Positions 10,301-25,856 of a DNA stretch of 64,000 nucleotides are shown here, in pieces. A program made the translations under genes and the position numbers. The stretch is from Deinococcus aetherius. GTDB lineage: Bacteria > Deinococcota > Deinococci > Deinococcales > Deinococcaceae. The stretch's first letter is position 1; each line of letters starts with the position of its first letter. The stretch lies in contig NZ_AP026560.1 in assembly GCF_025997855.1 (NCBI RefSeq), forward strand, positions 731,501 through 795,500. The letters are read 5' to 3'. Below the pieces are notes generated by a model. That model made no database searches, was not told the DNA's origin, and saw only the letters and a program-made list of their open reading frames with translations.

Positions 10301-10323
10301 AACTGCCCGGTCCCAGGCGGGCT

Positions 10324-11265
10324 TTAATCCACCGTCACGACCACCTTGCCGCGCACCTCGGGTCCCTCGGCGTAAGCGTGGGCCGCGCGAATCTCCTCCA
10401 ATAGGAAGGTGCGGTCGAGGGGCACCCGCAGCTCGCCGGAGTCGATCAGCCGGGTGAGCAGGGCGAGGTCGAGCCCGCGTTCCGCCGTCCGCACCGGGGC
10501 GAAGCGGGGCCCGGGGCGGCGCAGGAAGGCACGCACCTCGGCGGGGGAACCGGGAAAGGGCTTGGTGCTTACCAGCCTCCCCCCCGGCGTCAGGGCCGCC
10601 TCCACCCGCGTGAAGGTCAGGGCGGGCGGCGTGTCGAGGATGAGGTCCCACCGCCCGCTCCGCCCGCCCAGGTCGGCCTCCCCGGTGGCGAGGGCCTCGT
10701 GGGCCCCGAGGTTCCGCACGAAGTCGAGCTTGGCGGCGCGGGCCACCCCCGTGACGTGGGCGCCGAAGAGCCGCGCGAGACGCACCGCGAAGGAGCCGAT
10801 GCCCCCCGCCGCCCCGTACACCAGGACCCGCTCCCCGGCGCGCAGCCTCCCTACCCCCCGCAGCGCCTGCAAGGCGGTGAGCCCGGCGAGGGGCACCGCC
10901 GCCGCCTGGGCCAGCGGCACGCTCTGGGGGGCGACGGCCACCCGGGACTGCCGGACCGTCACGTACTCCGCCGCCCCGCCGCCCCCGTGGCCGACGACGG
11001 CGTAGACCCGCTCGCCGGGGCGAAAGGCGGTAACCGCCGGGCCGCACGCGGCGACCTCGCCCGCCACGTCGAAGCCCGGCGTGAGCGGCAGTTGCAGCCT
11101 CCCGAGGGGGCCCAGCCCGCCCCCGCGCAGCCGCAGGTCGGTGCCATTGACACTCGACGCGCGCACCCGGATCAGCACCTCGTCCCCCTCGGGGAAGGGC
11201 CAGGGCACCTCCTCGGTCCTCAGCACCTCGGGTGGGCCGAAGGTGTGGAGCCGGGCAGCCCGCAC
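10324..11265 (-). CDS. NADP-dependent quinone oxidoreductase-like enzyme (MDR superfamily, zinc-free)
   Basis: A 313-residue medium-chain reductase. The N-terminal GroES-like domain includes [17 protein letters not shown] (about 33-49) and [13 protein letters not shown] (about 62-74). The Rossmann domain has the loop [27 protein letters not shown] (about 145-171). Zinc-binding cysteines are absent, as in quinone reductases. It starts at a GTG one base downstream of the stop of the NAD(P)-binding gene, so the two form an operon. The electron acceptor is unknown. Confidence 0.88.
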   Translation of the reverse strand: MRAARLHTFGPPEVLRTEEVPWPFPEGDEVLIRVRASSVNGTDLRLRGGGLGPLGRLQLPLTPGFDVAGEVAACGPAVTAFRPGERVYAVVGHGGGGAAEYVTVRQSRVAVAPQSVPLAQAAAVPLAGLTALQALRGVGRLRAGERVLVYGAAGGIGSFAVRLARLFGAHVTGVARAAKLDFVRNLGAHEALATGEADLGGRSGRWDLILDTPPALTFTRVEAALTPGGRLVSTKPFPGSPAEVRAFLRRPGPRFAPVRTAERGLDLALLTRLIDSGELRVPLDRTFLLEEIRAAHAYAEGPEVRGKVVVTVD

Positions 11266-11266
11266 G

Positions 11267-11893
11267 TCAGTTGCTGATGGCGGGCGCCTGCCGCACGAAC
11301 TCGCGCCCCTCCACCTGATCGAGCATGAAGCGGGACACGCTCGCGCGGGTGATCTGGGTGCCGATCTGCCCGACCATCCCGACCCGCAGCGGCTTTTCCG
11401 GCCCGTCGCCGAGGCGCGGCACCCGCACGACCGTCCAGTCGAGGTCGCTCTCGCGGATCAGGGTCGCGTGCGCCACGGAGTCTTGCAGCACGTCGGGCTG
11501 GAGGAGCCGCAGCGCGACGCGAAAGATGTGATCGACGGGCTTGGGCTGGTCCCCGGCGAAGGGCACGCCCGCCCCCGTCAGCGTGATCAGGCGGCGGATG
11601 CCCTGCTCGGGCAGCACCTCGATCAGATGCCGCGCCGCGAGCGTCATCACGTCGGGCGGCCCGCCCCGCACCGGCCCCAGGGCGCTGAGCACCACGTCCG
11701 CCCCCTGGACGAGCCGGGCCACGGCCTCGCGGTCACGGGCGTCCCCGGGCACGACGGTCACGAGGTCGTCCTGGCGGTGAACGGCCTCCGGGCGCCGGGC
11801 GAGCACCCGCAGGCGGTGACCGCGCACGAGCGCCTGGTCGATCAGGAGTCTCCCCGTGCGGCCCGTGCCGCCGAGCAGGGCCAGGGTCGTCAT
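11267..11893 (-). CDS. NAD(P)H-binding protein of the atypical SDR / NmrA-like group
   Basis: A 208-residue Rossmann-fold protein with LLGGTGRTGRLLIDQAL at about 5-21, then the pattern of NAD(P)H-binding reductases such as biliverdin/flavin reductase relatives: DVVLSALG near 73, LITLTGAG near 103 and a DWTVVRVPRL segment near 152. There is no clear catalytic YxxxK, so it may be a sensor or a reductase of the NmrA type. It is co-transcribed with the quinone reductase-like gene one base downstream. Confidence 0.8.
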   Translation of the reverse strand: MTTLALLGGTGRTGRLLIDQALVRGHRLRVLARRPEAVHRQDDLVTVVPGDARDREAVARLVQGADVVLSALGPVRGGPPDVMTLAARHLIEVLPEQGIRRLITLTGAGVPFAGDQPKPVDHIFRVALRLLQPDVLQDSVAHATLIRESDLDWTVVRVPRLGDGPEKPLRVGMVGQIGTQITRASVSRFMLDQVEGREFVRQAPAISN

Positions 11894-12073
11894 GACTGCC
11901 CCCTCCCGGGCAGGAGGGACGGGGACACGAGGGGCAGGGGTGAATTCATGGTTTCGCCTCCGGGTGCGCCCCGAAAGGAGGAGCGCCGCGTCCCCGGAGT
12001 GTGACAGAAAGCGGGGGGCGCCAGAGAGGGGAATGTGAGACCGAAAACCTTCACGGAAGGCGCCGTGCCGGAC

Positions 12074-12454
12074 CTACCGGACGTCCTCCTTCCCCTCGCC
12101 GACACGCTCGTTGGAGGTGTCCAGCCAACCACTCTTGGCGCCCGCGTCCCGGAACTCGTACAGCACGTTCACCGGGCGCTCGGCCCGCAGGATGTCGCAG
12201 GAGTACGGGAACCCGGCGAGGGGAAACCACCCCACCACGGACAGTCCGGCGAAGCCCCCGTCCGTCAGGTCCCCGGCGACCGGGCTCGACCACACGCCGT
12301 CGAAGAACGAGCTGAAGGAGCGCACCGCCCGGTTCTGGATGCGGTGGTACAGCACCGGGCCGGTGAGTCCGAGCACCCGGGTGGGCCGGGTCTCCCCGGG
12401 AAACGTTCGAGGGAGGACGAAACCCGGTACGTCAGGGCCGCGAAGCAGCGGCAT
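12074..12454 (-). CDS. hypothetical protein
   Basis: A 126-residue frame with no family that I recognise. The start at 12454 is supported by an AAGGAG element 7 nt upstream. The sequence is mixed aromatic and polar, with a conserved-looking stretch [20 protein letters not shown] at about 66-85, and no membrane helix long enough to be certain. It is divergent from niaP 148 bp away. Codon use is ordinary for the window. Confidence 0.55.
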   Translation of the reverse strand: MPLLRGPDVPGFVLPRTFPGETRPTRVLGLTGPVLYHRIQNRAVRSFSSFFDGVWSSPVAGDLTDGGFAGLSVVGWFPLAGFPYSCDILRAERPVNVLYEFRDAGAKSGWLDTSNERVGEGKEDVR

Positions 12455-12588
12455 GGTCGTCTCCTTGCCGGGCAGGACACCCCGGACGGGTCGGGTGGTG
12501 AACGGACGCCGACGGCCTGCCGCAGAGGTCGTGTTTCCCACTCTACATCCGCAGTTCATGCCTCCCCGGGCCGGAAGGGGCCCCGTAT

Positions 12589-12594
12589 TAGACT
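12589..12594 (+). promoter_or_regulatory. -10 box of a promoter for the niaP-pncB-nadM operon
   Basis: TAGACT ends 8 nt before the niaP ATG at 12603 and no Shine-Dalgarno sequence lies between. The whole NAD salvage operon is therefore probably driven from a leaderless or near-leaderless start. Confidence 0.5.
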
Positions 12595-12602
12595 TTCCGG
12601 CG

Positions 12603-13957
12603 ATGACTCAGACCGTTTCCCCGCCCGCCGCCCTGCCCGTGGACGACGCCATCGACCGGCTGGGCCTGGGCCCCTTCCAGTGGCGCCTCCTCGCCATCTG
12701 CGGCCTGACCTGGGCGGCGGACGCGATGGAGGTCTTGCTGATGAGCTTCGCCCTCCCCGGCATCAGCGCCGCGTTTGGGCTGGGGCGTGGCTCGGCCCCC
12801 GCGACGCTCCTTCTGACCGCCACCTTCGCGGGGATGCTCGTGGGCGCCGTGTTCTGGGGCTGGCTTGCCGACCGCGTGGGGCGCCGCACCGTCTTCCTGA
12901 CGACCGTGACGCTGGGGGTGGTGTTCGGCCTGGCGGGCGCCTTCGCCCCGGGGGTGACGTGGCTCGTCGTCGCCCGCTTCCTCACGGGTTTCGCCATCGG
13001 GGGCACGCTCCCGGTGGACTACGCGATGATGGCGGAGTTCGTGCCGACCGCGTGGCGGGGCCGCTTTCTGGTGTACCTGGAGAGCTTCTGGGCGCTGGGG
13101 ACGGTCGCGGTCGCCGCCCTCGCGTGGGGGCTGAGCACCGCCTTCGAGCCCGCCGTGGCGTGGCGCTGGCTCCTCGCCCTCGCCGCGCTGCCGGGGGTGG
13201 TGGGACTCGTCGCGCGGCTGGGCATCCCCGACTCGCCCCGCTCTCTCCTCGCGCGGGGACGGCAGGGGGCGGCGCGGGCGGCCCTGGAGCGGGTGGCGAG
13301 GTCGAACCGGACCGCCCTGCCCGACGCGCCCCTGGCCGTGCCTCCCCCCGCCCCCCGGGTGACGCCCGCCGCGCTGTTTCGTGGGGCGGTGAGCCGCCGC
13401 ACCGCCTTGCTCGCCCTGATCTGGTTCGGGCTGAGCCTGGGCTACTATGGCATCTTCTCGTGGCTGCCCTCCTACCTGCGGGCGCAGGGGCTCGACCTGG
13501 GGGCGGTGTACCGCACCTCCCTGCTCCTCGCCCTCGCGCAGATCCCGGGCTACGTCCTCGCCGCCTACCTCGTGGAAAAGGTCGGCCGCCGCGCCACCCT
13601 GGTCGGCTACCTCGCCGCGAGTGCGCTGGGGGCGTACCTCTTCCTGCTGGCAGACACGGCGAACGGCGTGCTGCTGACCTCCGCCGGGCTGTCCTTCGCG
13701 CTGCTCGGCGCGTGGGGGGCGTTGTACGCGTACACACCTGAACTCTTCCCGACGCCGCTCAGAACGACGGGCATGGGCTTCGTGAGCGGCATGGCCCGCC
13801 TCGCCGGCGTCCTGTCGCCCAGCGTCGGGGCGCTTCTGCTGACCGGGCAGCTCGCGGTCGCGCTCACCCTCTTCGCCGCGTGCTTCGCCGTCGCCGCCGT
13901 CTGCGGGTGGGCCATCGGGGTCGAGACGCGCGGGCAACGTCTCCCGGAGGCCGTGGG

Positions 13958-13961
<4 letters not shown>
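12603..13961 (+). CDS. niaP: niacin transporter, MFS family
   Basis: A 452-residue, 12-helix major facilitator that should import nicotinate/nicotinamide. It is very close in pattern to B. subtilis NiaP (YceI): an early TWAADAMEV motif (about 35-43), LADRVGRR (about 94-101), the central [20 protein letters not shown] (about 276-295), [20 protein letters not shown] (about 309-328) and [19 protein letters not shown] (about 365-383). Context agrees, because nicotinate phosphoribosyltransferase follows with a 4-bp ATGA overlap. A generic sugar/SP-family transporter is the alternative. Confidence 0.85.
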
Positions 13962-15390
<1,429 letters not shown>

Positions 15391-15394
<4 letters not shown>

Positions 15395-16317
15395 GCGGGG
15401 AAGAGGGCTACGCCCGCTCGGCGGTCTACGTGGGCCGCTTCCAGCCGCCGCACCGGGCGCACCTGGGAACGGTGCTGGGCGCTCTGGAGGCGTTCCCGCG
15501 CGTACTCGTCCTGCTGGGCAGCGCGAACCTCGCCCGCTCCGTCCGCAACCCCTTCACGGCGGAGGAGCGGGCCGGGATGTTCCGCGCCGCCCTGCGGGAG
15601 GCCGGAGTGGAACGGGGCCGCGTCCTCCTCCGCCCCCTCGCCGACCGCTTCAACGCGGACGCCTGGGCGGCGGACGTGCGGGAGGCGGCGCGCGAGGTGC
15701 TGGGTGACCCGGCCCCCGCCCTCGTCGGCTTCGAGAAGGACGCGAGCACGGCCTACCTGCGTTGGTTCCCCGGCTGGGAGCGCCTTCTCACCCCGTCCGT
15801 CCCCGGCCTCAACGCGACCGACCTGCGCGCGACGTTCCTGACCGGGCGGCCTCTGCCGGAGGGCGTGCCCGAGCCCGTGCGCGCCTTCCTCGCCCGCTTC
15901 GCCCTCACCCCTGCCTTCAAACGGTTGCAGGTCGAGTGGGAGGCGGTGGAGGCGGCCCGCGCGTCCCTTCCCCCCGGCGCCGGGCTCCACGAGGAACGCT
16001 GGCTGTACGTCCGGGGGGAGCAGGTGTGGCTCCACACCCGGACCGGACCTATCGGGCGCGGGCTGTGGGAACTGCCGGGGCGTGTCCTCCCACCCGGCGA
16101 GCGGCCCGAATATCCCGCCGATGTCGTGATCGACCACCCCGCCCGCGCCCTCGTCGCGCCAACGACCGCGCACGTCTACCTGCGGCCCGTCCCCGACTTC
16201 CTGCCTGCGCGGCCGGTCACCCTTGCCCAGGCCCTCGTCCGCCCGCGCCGCTTTCACGAGGACCACCACGTTCTCATCTGGCGTTGGGTTGGCGGTCATC
16301 TTCGGGGGGACGGGTAG
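15391..16317 (+). CDS. nadM: NadM-type NMN adenylyltransferase fused to a degenerate Nudix domain
   Basis: The N-terminal half is an archaeal-type NMN adenylyltransferase with the nucleotidyltransferase motif [10 protein letters not shown] at 15-24 and a late [10 protein letters not shown] (about 143-152) equivalent to the ISSTxxR region. It would join NMN/NaMN to ATP. The C-terminal half matches the Nudix domain of bifunctional NadM-Nudix proteins: GRGLWELPG (about 222-230), then [17 protein letters not shown] (about 246-262) and HEDHH (about 289). The Nudix box between these anchors, including the REUxEE helix, is missing, so ADP-ribose hydrolysis is unlikely. It is the last gene of the niaP-pncB-nadM operon. 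Confidence 0.88.
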
Positions 16318-16387
16318 TCCAAGGCTCACGGACCCGCATAGAACTCGGTGAACCTGCCCGCACGAGCGGACATTCACCGGAGGAAGT

Positions 16388-17299
<912 letters not shown>

Positions 17300-17309
17300 G
17301 GCCGGAGGG

Positions 17310-17349
17310 GGAGGAGGGGCGTCCGCCGTGGGGTGGGCGCCCCTCCTCC
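17310..17349. terminator. bidirectional hairpin between convergent genes
   Basis: A perfect 12-bp stem, GGAGGAGGGGCG (17310-17321) against CGCCCCTCCTCC (17338-17349), with a 16-nt loop, sits between the ferritin-like gene and the convergent tauE-like gene. T-runs are short, so termination strength is uncertain. Confidence 0.6.
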
Positions 17350-17365
17350 GTTCCCGGGCCAGGGT

Positions 17366-18064
17366 TCACCCCACGCCCCGCAGCACGACGAGCACCCCTC
17401 CCAGCGCGGCGAGGGCCAGGATGGCCTGTCTGACCAATCTCTGCGGAAGGCGGCGGGCCAGCAGGAGACCGGCGAGGACGCCGCCGACAAGCCCCGCCAG
17501 CAGTGGTGGGCACAGGGGCGGCAGACCCAGGCTCAGCAGCGTGACGATGTTGAGCCCGAGGCCGTAGAGCTGGAGGGTGGGGCGCACGCTCGCCGTCGGC
17601 CAACCCGCCCCCACCGCGTACAGGGCGGCGGCGGGCCCGGCCAGCCCCCCGGCCACGTTCATAGCCGCGCTCACGATGCCTGCTCCCACGGCCCCCACCC
17701 AACCCCGCAGCCAGGATGGCTGCCACCCCAGCGCGAGGACGGCGGCACTCCCGGTCGTCAGCGAACCGGCGACGACCAGCAGGACCCGTGGGTCGAGTGG
17801 CCGCAGCCAGAGGGTGAGGAGCGGCGCCACGAGAAGAGCGGGCAGCAACAACCCCAGGGCGTCACGGCCCCGGGCAGAGCGGGCCTCGCTCCCCAGAAAG
17901 ACGGCGTTGAGCACCAGGGACAGGAGGACGACCTGCCGCACCCCTTCCGCCGGGCCATAGCTGCCGATCAGGAACGGGGCGCACAGGAGGCCGAACCCCA
18001 TCCCCGTGGACCCCTGGGCGAGGGCGCCCAGCCCGACCATCAGGACGACCAGCACCGAGTTCAT
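17366..18064 (-). CDS. TauE/SafE family sulfite exporter-like membrane protein
   Basis: A 232-residue polytopic protein with about seven hydrophobic segments. Two similar halves each carry the family pattern: [22 protein letters not shown] near the start and [21 protein letters not shown] near residue 128. The family exports sulfite, sulfoacetate or other organic anions. The ATG overlaps the stop of meaB by 4 bp, so the two are co-translated; why a MeaB-like G protein would be paired with it is unclear. Confidence 0.85.
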   Translation of the reverse strand: MNSVLVVLMVGLGALAQGSTGMGFGLLCAPFLIGSYGPAEGVRQVVLLSLVLNAVFLGSEARSARGRDALGLLLPALLVAPLLTLWLRPLDPRVLLVVAGSLTTGSAAVLALGWQPSWLRGWVGAVGAGIVSAAMNVAGGLAGPAAALYAVGAGWPTASVRPTLQLYGLGLNIVTLLSLGLPPLCPPLLAGLVGGVLAGLLLARRLPQRLVRQAILALAALGGVLVVLRGVG

Positions 18065-19038
18065 CCCTTCCTGTCGCCCATCAACTCCCGCACCCCCTGC
18101 ACCGGGGTCAGCCTGGCCGCCAGCACCTCCGCCCGCAGCGCCCGCAGCCGCTCGGCGTCCACCCCGGCCCGAAACTTGCGCCACGCCGCCTCCCGCAGCA
18201 ACTCCTCGAACCACGCCCCCGTCTGCTCCCGGCGGCGGCGTTCCACCCGCCCCGGGTCCGAGCGGTACTCCTCCACCGCCGCCCACACCTCGTCCAACCC
18301 GGCCCCGGTCAGGGCGGAGGCTTGCAGGGCGCGGGGACGCCAGGGCGCGTCGTGGGGAGTCAGCAGCCGCAGCGCCGCCGAGAGTTCCCGCTGTGCACGG
18401 TTCGCCGCCGCCGGATTCGTGTCCGCCTTGTTCACCACGCACAGGTCGGCGAGTTCCATGATCCCGCGCTTGATGCCCTGGAGTTCGTCGCCCGCGTTGG
18501 GCAGGGTCAGCAGCACGAAGAGGTCCGTCATCGCTGCCACCTGCGTCTCGCTCTGGCCGACTCCCACCGTCTCCACCAACAGGACGTCGAAGCCCGCCGC
18601 CTCGCAGAGGGTGATCGCCTCGCGCGTGCGCCGCGCCACCCCGCCCAGCGTGCCGCCGCTGGGACTCGGGCGGATGAAGGCGCCCTCGTGCACCGTGAGG
18701 GCGGGCATCCGCGTCTTGTCTCCCATGATCGAGCCGCCCGTCCGCACGCTGCTGGGATCGACCGCCAGCACGGCGACCCGGTGCCCCGCGTCCGCCAGCC
18801 GCACGCCCAGCGCCTCGATGAATGTGGACTTGCCCACGCCCGGCACGCCCGTCAGCCCCACCCGGACGCTGCGCCCCGCGTGGGGCAGGACCTGCGAGAG
18901 GAGCGTCTGCGCCTCCCGCTCGTGGTCGGGCCGGGTGGACTCGGCGAGGGTGATCGCTTTGGCGAGGGCGCGGCGCTCCCCGGCGAGGAGGGGCGCGGCG
19001 AGGGGGTGCGGCGGGTCGGCGGCGGGTCCGGCGGGCAT
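18061..19038 (-). CDS. meaB: MeaB/ArgK family P-loop GTPase (methylmalonyl-CoA mutase chaperone)
   Basis: A 325-residue G3E GTPase. The Walker A is [12 protein letters not shown] (61-72), the switch region with [18 protein letters not shown] is near 92-109, the Walker B-type ETVGVGQSE is near 155-163, and the base-recognition NKAD is near 205. Proteins of this group load or protect adenosylcobalamin in methylmalonyl-CoA mutase. The mutase itself is not in this window. The ATG at 19038 gives the normal length of the family. Confidence 0.92.
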   Translation of the reverse strand: MPAGPAADPPHPLAAPLLAGERRALAKAITLAESTRPDHEREAQTLLSQVLPHAGRSVRVGLTGVPGVGKSTFIEALGVRLADAGHRVAVLAVDPSSVRTGGSIMGDKTRMPALTVHEGAFIRPSPSGGTLGGVARRTREAITLCEAAGFDVLLVETVGVGQSETQVAAMTDLFVLLTLPNAGDELQGIKRGIMELADLCVVNKADTNPAAANRAQRELSAALRLLTPHDAPWRPRALQASALTGAGLDEVWAAVEEYRSDPGRVERRRREQTGAWFEELLREAAWRKFRAGVDAERLRALRAEVLAARLTPVQGVRELMGDRKG

Positions 19039-19100
19039 GGGGGCCAGTCTGCCGCGTTTCGGCGGGGGAGAGGGGTAGACACGACCGGGTGTGAGGCGGG

Positions 19101-19106
19101 TACAGT
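19101..19106 (+). promoter_or_regulatory. -10 box of a leaderless promoter for the nucleotidyltransferase gene
   Basis: TACAGT is followed by 5 nt and ATG at 19112. This supports the ATG over an in-frame GTG at 19091. Confidence 0.5.
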
Positions 19107-19111
19107 TCACC

Positions 19112-19849
19112 ATGCTGGTCTTTACCCCCGAAGAGCGGGCCGAACTGCGCGAAACGCTGATCCGGGCAGCGCGTGCCGACCTCGACGTGACCGGACTCGC
19201 CCTGACAGGTTCGGCCGCCCTGGGGCGCGAGGACCGCTGGTCGGACATCGACCTCGCCCTCGGCCTCGCCCTGAACGCCGACGAGGGCGAGGTCGTCGCC
19301 CGGTGGACCGGGCGGCTGTACCGGGAGCACGGCGCCGTGTGGCAGGGCCGGGTCCGCTACCGGGTCTTCCTGCTCGCGGACACCTTGCAGGTGGACCTGA
19401 GCTTCTGGCCGCCGGGGGAGTTCGGCGCGACCGGCCCCGCCTTTCGCCTGCTGTTCGGCACGGCGGTCGAGCGGCCCCCGGGTCCCGCGCTGGCGGCCAG
19501 CGACCTCATCGGCTGGGCCTGGCTCTACGCCCGGCACGTCCGGTCGTGCCTGAAACGCGGCCGGGTGTGGCAGGCCGAACTCATGGTAAGCGGGATGCGC
19601 GCTCAGGTGCTGTCGCTCGCCTGCCTGCAGCATGGACTGCCCGCCCACCAGGGCCGGGGCCTGGACGACCTGCCCCCGGAGGTCACCGGGCCTTTCGCCG
19701 CCACCCTCGTCCGTTCACTGGAGAAGGCCGAGCTGGAACGTGCCTTCGAGGCCACCACCGCCCTGTTCCTTCGGGAACTCGCCCAGGAAGATGCGGCGCT
19801 GGCCGGTCGTCTCGCCGAACCGCTGGGGCTGTTGATCGGGCAGGAATGA
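19112..19849 (+). CDS. nucleotidyltransferase-domain protein
   Basis: A 245-residue protein with a pol-beta-type nucleotidyltransferase core: GSAALG (33-38), then the catalytic pair in SDIDL (about 44-48) and a third acidic residue in LQVDLSF (about 96). The C-terminal half is helical and resembles the substrate-binding domain of aminoglycoside-type nucleotidyltransferases. Substrate unknown; antibiotic adenylation is possible but nothing points to it directly. It stands alone between meaB and a convergent phosphoribosyltransferase. Confidence 0.8.
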   Translation: MLVFTPEERAELRETLIRAARADLDVTGLALTGSAALGREDRWSDIDLALGLALNADEGEVVARWTGRLYREHGAVWQGRVRYRVFLLADTLQVDLSFWPPGEFGATGPAFRLLFGTAVERPPGPALAASDLIGWAWLYARHVRSCLKRGRVWQAELMVSGMRAQVLSLACLQHGLPAHQGRGLDDLPPEVTGPFAATLVRSLEKAELERAFEATTALFLRELAQEDAALAGRLAEPLGLLIGQE

Positions 19850-19856
19850 GGGGAGG

Positions 19857-20420
19857 CTACTCCCGGACGCCTCCCCACGCCAATCCCTCTCCGCCCGCAC
19901 ACAACCGGCACGCTTCTGCCGCGAAAGTTCGGTAGGGATGTGCGGCGAGGGTAGTCACGGGCACCTCCGGCAGGGCAGCCCCATCACGCACCGCCCAGGC
20001 GCTCAGCCCCAGGACCTCGTGCCCCCGCTCCCGCAGCGAGCGGACGAGGACGCGGGCGTCCTGGCACGTGCAGATCAGGTCTTCTGCGAGAACCACCCTC
20101 TCGCCCGGCTCCGGGACGTGCATCCGGTGGAAGAAGGCCCCCTCCCCCTCCACGTTGAGAAAGGCGACGGGCAATCCCAGGTGCCGGGCGACGAAGGCCG
20201 CGAGCACCGCGCCGCACTGGCTCGCCCCGACGACGAGGGTCGCTCCCGGAAAGGCCCGCGCGATCTGCCCCGCCTGCGTCGCCGCCAGCGTGTCCAGCCT
20301 GGCCGGGTCGCGGGTCACCTCCCCCTTCTCCAGCCAGCCGTCGCCGTGCAGGCCGTTTCGGAAAGCGGTGTGTCCGTCGCGCCGCATCACGTCGAGAGTC
20401 ACGCCCGCGCGGTAGAGCAT
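19857..20420 (-). CDS. type I phosphoribosyltransferase, orotate-PRTase-like
   Basis: A 187-residue PRTase. LVVGASQCGAVLAAFVARHLGLPVAFLN (about 62-89) is the loop after strand 1, and VVLAEDLICTCQDA (109-122) is the PRPP-binding motif with the two acidic residues. The tail carries a CRLC pair near 173-176, unusual for PyrE. It could be an orotate PRTase or a paralogue for another base. It lies downstream of the broken panD on the same strand. The ATG at 20420 is chosen by fit to the family; an upstream start is possible. Confidence 0.7.
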   Translation of the reverse strand: MLYRAGVTLDVMRRDGHTAFRNGLHGDGWLEKGEVTRDPARLDTLAATQAGQIARAFPGATLVVGASQCGAVLAAFVARHLGLPVAFLNVEGEGAFFHRMHVPEPGERVVLAEDLICTCQDARVLVRSLRERGHEVLGLSAWAVRDGAALPEVPVTTLAAHPYRTFAAEACRLCAGGEGLAWGGVRE

Positions 20421-20515
20421 GGGCCCGGCCCTGTCGTGCTCACTTGCCGGGAACAGGACAACGGGAAGCCTGACGAGCGCGGGTTTCCCGTGTCGGCTTC
20501 GTTCGCTCAAGCGGG

Positions 20516-20689
20516 TCAGAGGTTGAGCCCCCGGTTTTTCGTGTCCACGAGGACGACGCGGGGTTCCAGGGTACGGGCCTCCTCGCTGGAGTTGCCGTGG
20601 GCGGCGATGATCACGCTCCCCACATCGTCGGGGTCCGCCTGGGTGACGTTCGCGCGGTGAACCCTGCCCCTGAACATGATGTGCTCCAC
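20516..20689 (-). pseudogene. panD: internally deleted aspartate 1-decarboxylase
   Basis: The frame reads as PanD at both ends with the middle missing. The first 25 residues (MEHIMFRGRVHRANVTQADP, then DDVGS) match the PanD N-terminus, including the self-cleaving Gly24-Ser25 pair. The last 31 (VIIAAHGNSSEEARTLEPRV, then VLVDTKNRGLNL) match the C-terminus. About 60 residues between them, which in PanD hold the substrate-binding Arg54, Thr57 and Tyr58, are absent. The total is 57 residues against 115-125 normally, with no frameshift. It cannot make beta-alanine. The GTG start follows rqcH by 60 bp. Confidence 0.85.
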
Positions 20690-20749
20690 GGGCGGGGAGT
20701 CTCCGTGCCCGCCACGTCTTCGTCGTGACCAGAGCCTTGATGTGGCGGG

Positions 20750-22302
<1,553 letters not shown>

Positions 22303-22315
<13 letters not shown>

Positions 22316-22623
22316 GTGGAGCCCTCGCGGGGAATCAGTCGGTGGTGGGTCATCGGGGCATGGTAGCGGGTGGAGGAGGAAGACAGTCGGAGGGGCTGGC
22401 GCCCAGCCAGCGTCGTTTCGACGACGAAGTTGTGCTGCCCTTCGAGGTGTTCCTGCATGAGCCGCAGCGTCTCACGAGAGGCCCTCAGGTTAGCCTCGGG
22501 CGTAAAGCCCTCGCCGTACCCGGCGGTCAGCCGGTCGGGATCAATCGACCTGAACCTCATCGCCTGAACGAACGTGCTGTTGCCGGAGCCGTTGGGCACC
22601 GCGACCACGGTGAGAACGGGCAT
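22303..22623 (-). pseudogene. truncated zeta-toxin-like kinase with a damaged P-loop
   Basis: The 106-residue frame keeps the N-terminal third of zeta-toxin-like kinases: a P-loop strand, IDPDRLTAGYGEGFTPEANL (about 27-46), and [13 protein letters not shown] (about 66-78). The Walker A reads VPNGSGNST (9-17) where the family has GPNGSGKST, so both the first Gly and the catalytic Lys are lost. The chain ends after about 83 recognisable residues, where full proteins have 180-200, and the rest of the gene is gone. Its ATG shares one base with the stop of the 96-residue gene (TGATG), like a toxin-antitoxin pair. Confidence 0.7.
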
Positions 22624-22913
22624 CAGCTAGCGGCGGGCGGGAGTTCCTCGACGACCTCGTAACGGTAACGTCGGAACGTCCCGGCCTCGTCGTACTCCTT
22701 GTGGCGCTTGACCTTGATGCGCCTGCCATTCGGGTACTCGACGATCAGGCCTCCCTCCGAATACACGACGGGCAACCTTTTCATCAGAAGGTCGGTCGCG
22801 TGCGGGGCGTACCCCGGGGCGCGCAGGCGCTCTCGCATGGCGTCGGGCAACGGGTCACTCCGGTACATGATCTTGGGATTCTGAACGCCTTGCATCATCG
22901 GGGCCGTTGTCAT
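22623..22913 (-). CDS. hypothetical protein, partner of the zeta-like remnant
   Basis: A 96-residue charged protein without recognised domains. The central part, [21 protein letters not shown] with a following [12 protein letters not shown] (about 49-81), looks like a small beta-rich fold. A GGGAGG element 7 nt upstream supports the ATG at 22913. Its stop overlaps the zeta-like start by one base, so in an intact locus it would be the candidate antitoxin or immunity partner; this role is inference from position. Confidence 0.6.
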   Translation of the reverse strand: MTTAPMMQGVQNPKIMYRSDPLPDAMRERLRAPGYAPHATDLLMKRLPVVYSEGGLIVEYPNGRRIKVKRHKEYDEAGTFRRYRYEVVEELPPAAS

Positions 22914-23027
22914 CCGGGTTCCTCCCTTCAAGCTTGGCACAGTGGGGCAGAGAGATGGACAGGGTGCCGGGCGAGATGTCGGGTTCCGCACTTCGCTCCA
23001 ACGGAAGAAGTGGCCTGCTTGTCAGCC

Positions 23028-23059
23028 AAAAAGAGAGACAGGCCCCGCGAGGCCCGCCT
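23028..23059 (-). terminator. intrinsic terminator of bamA
   Basis: On the minus strand a 9-bp stem with two G-U pairs, AGGCGGGCC against GGCCTGTCT, is followed within a few bases by CTTTTT. It begins about 20 nt past the bamA stop. Confidence 0.65.
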
Positions 23060-23079
23060 CCCCCTTTTCCCGCTCCCAC

Positions 23080-25623
<2,544 letters not shown>

Positions 25624-25856
25624 GCTTCTCCTAGTGTGGCACGGGGTGGTGGCGCTCCCCCCGCGAAAGTGCCGCCGATGGACACGGAACCTCAACTTTC
25701 CCGCATGGGCGCTGAGAAAGGTGAAGGGGACTTGACGCGCCCTCCACCTCCGGGCCGTCCTGGCCGGGTCCGCACGCCCGACTTGAGCCCGAGCCCTCCC
25801 CAGCCCACAATGTCGGGCGTGCCTCCCGCCCCCCATTCTCCCCCGAGCCCTCCCCG

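Noticed and set aside
11930..12060. A divergent promoter region with an inverted CCTCC...GGAGG
   Set aside because: The arms are short and common in this GC-rich sequence, and no -10 box in the right place supports them.
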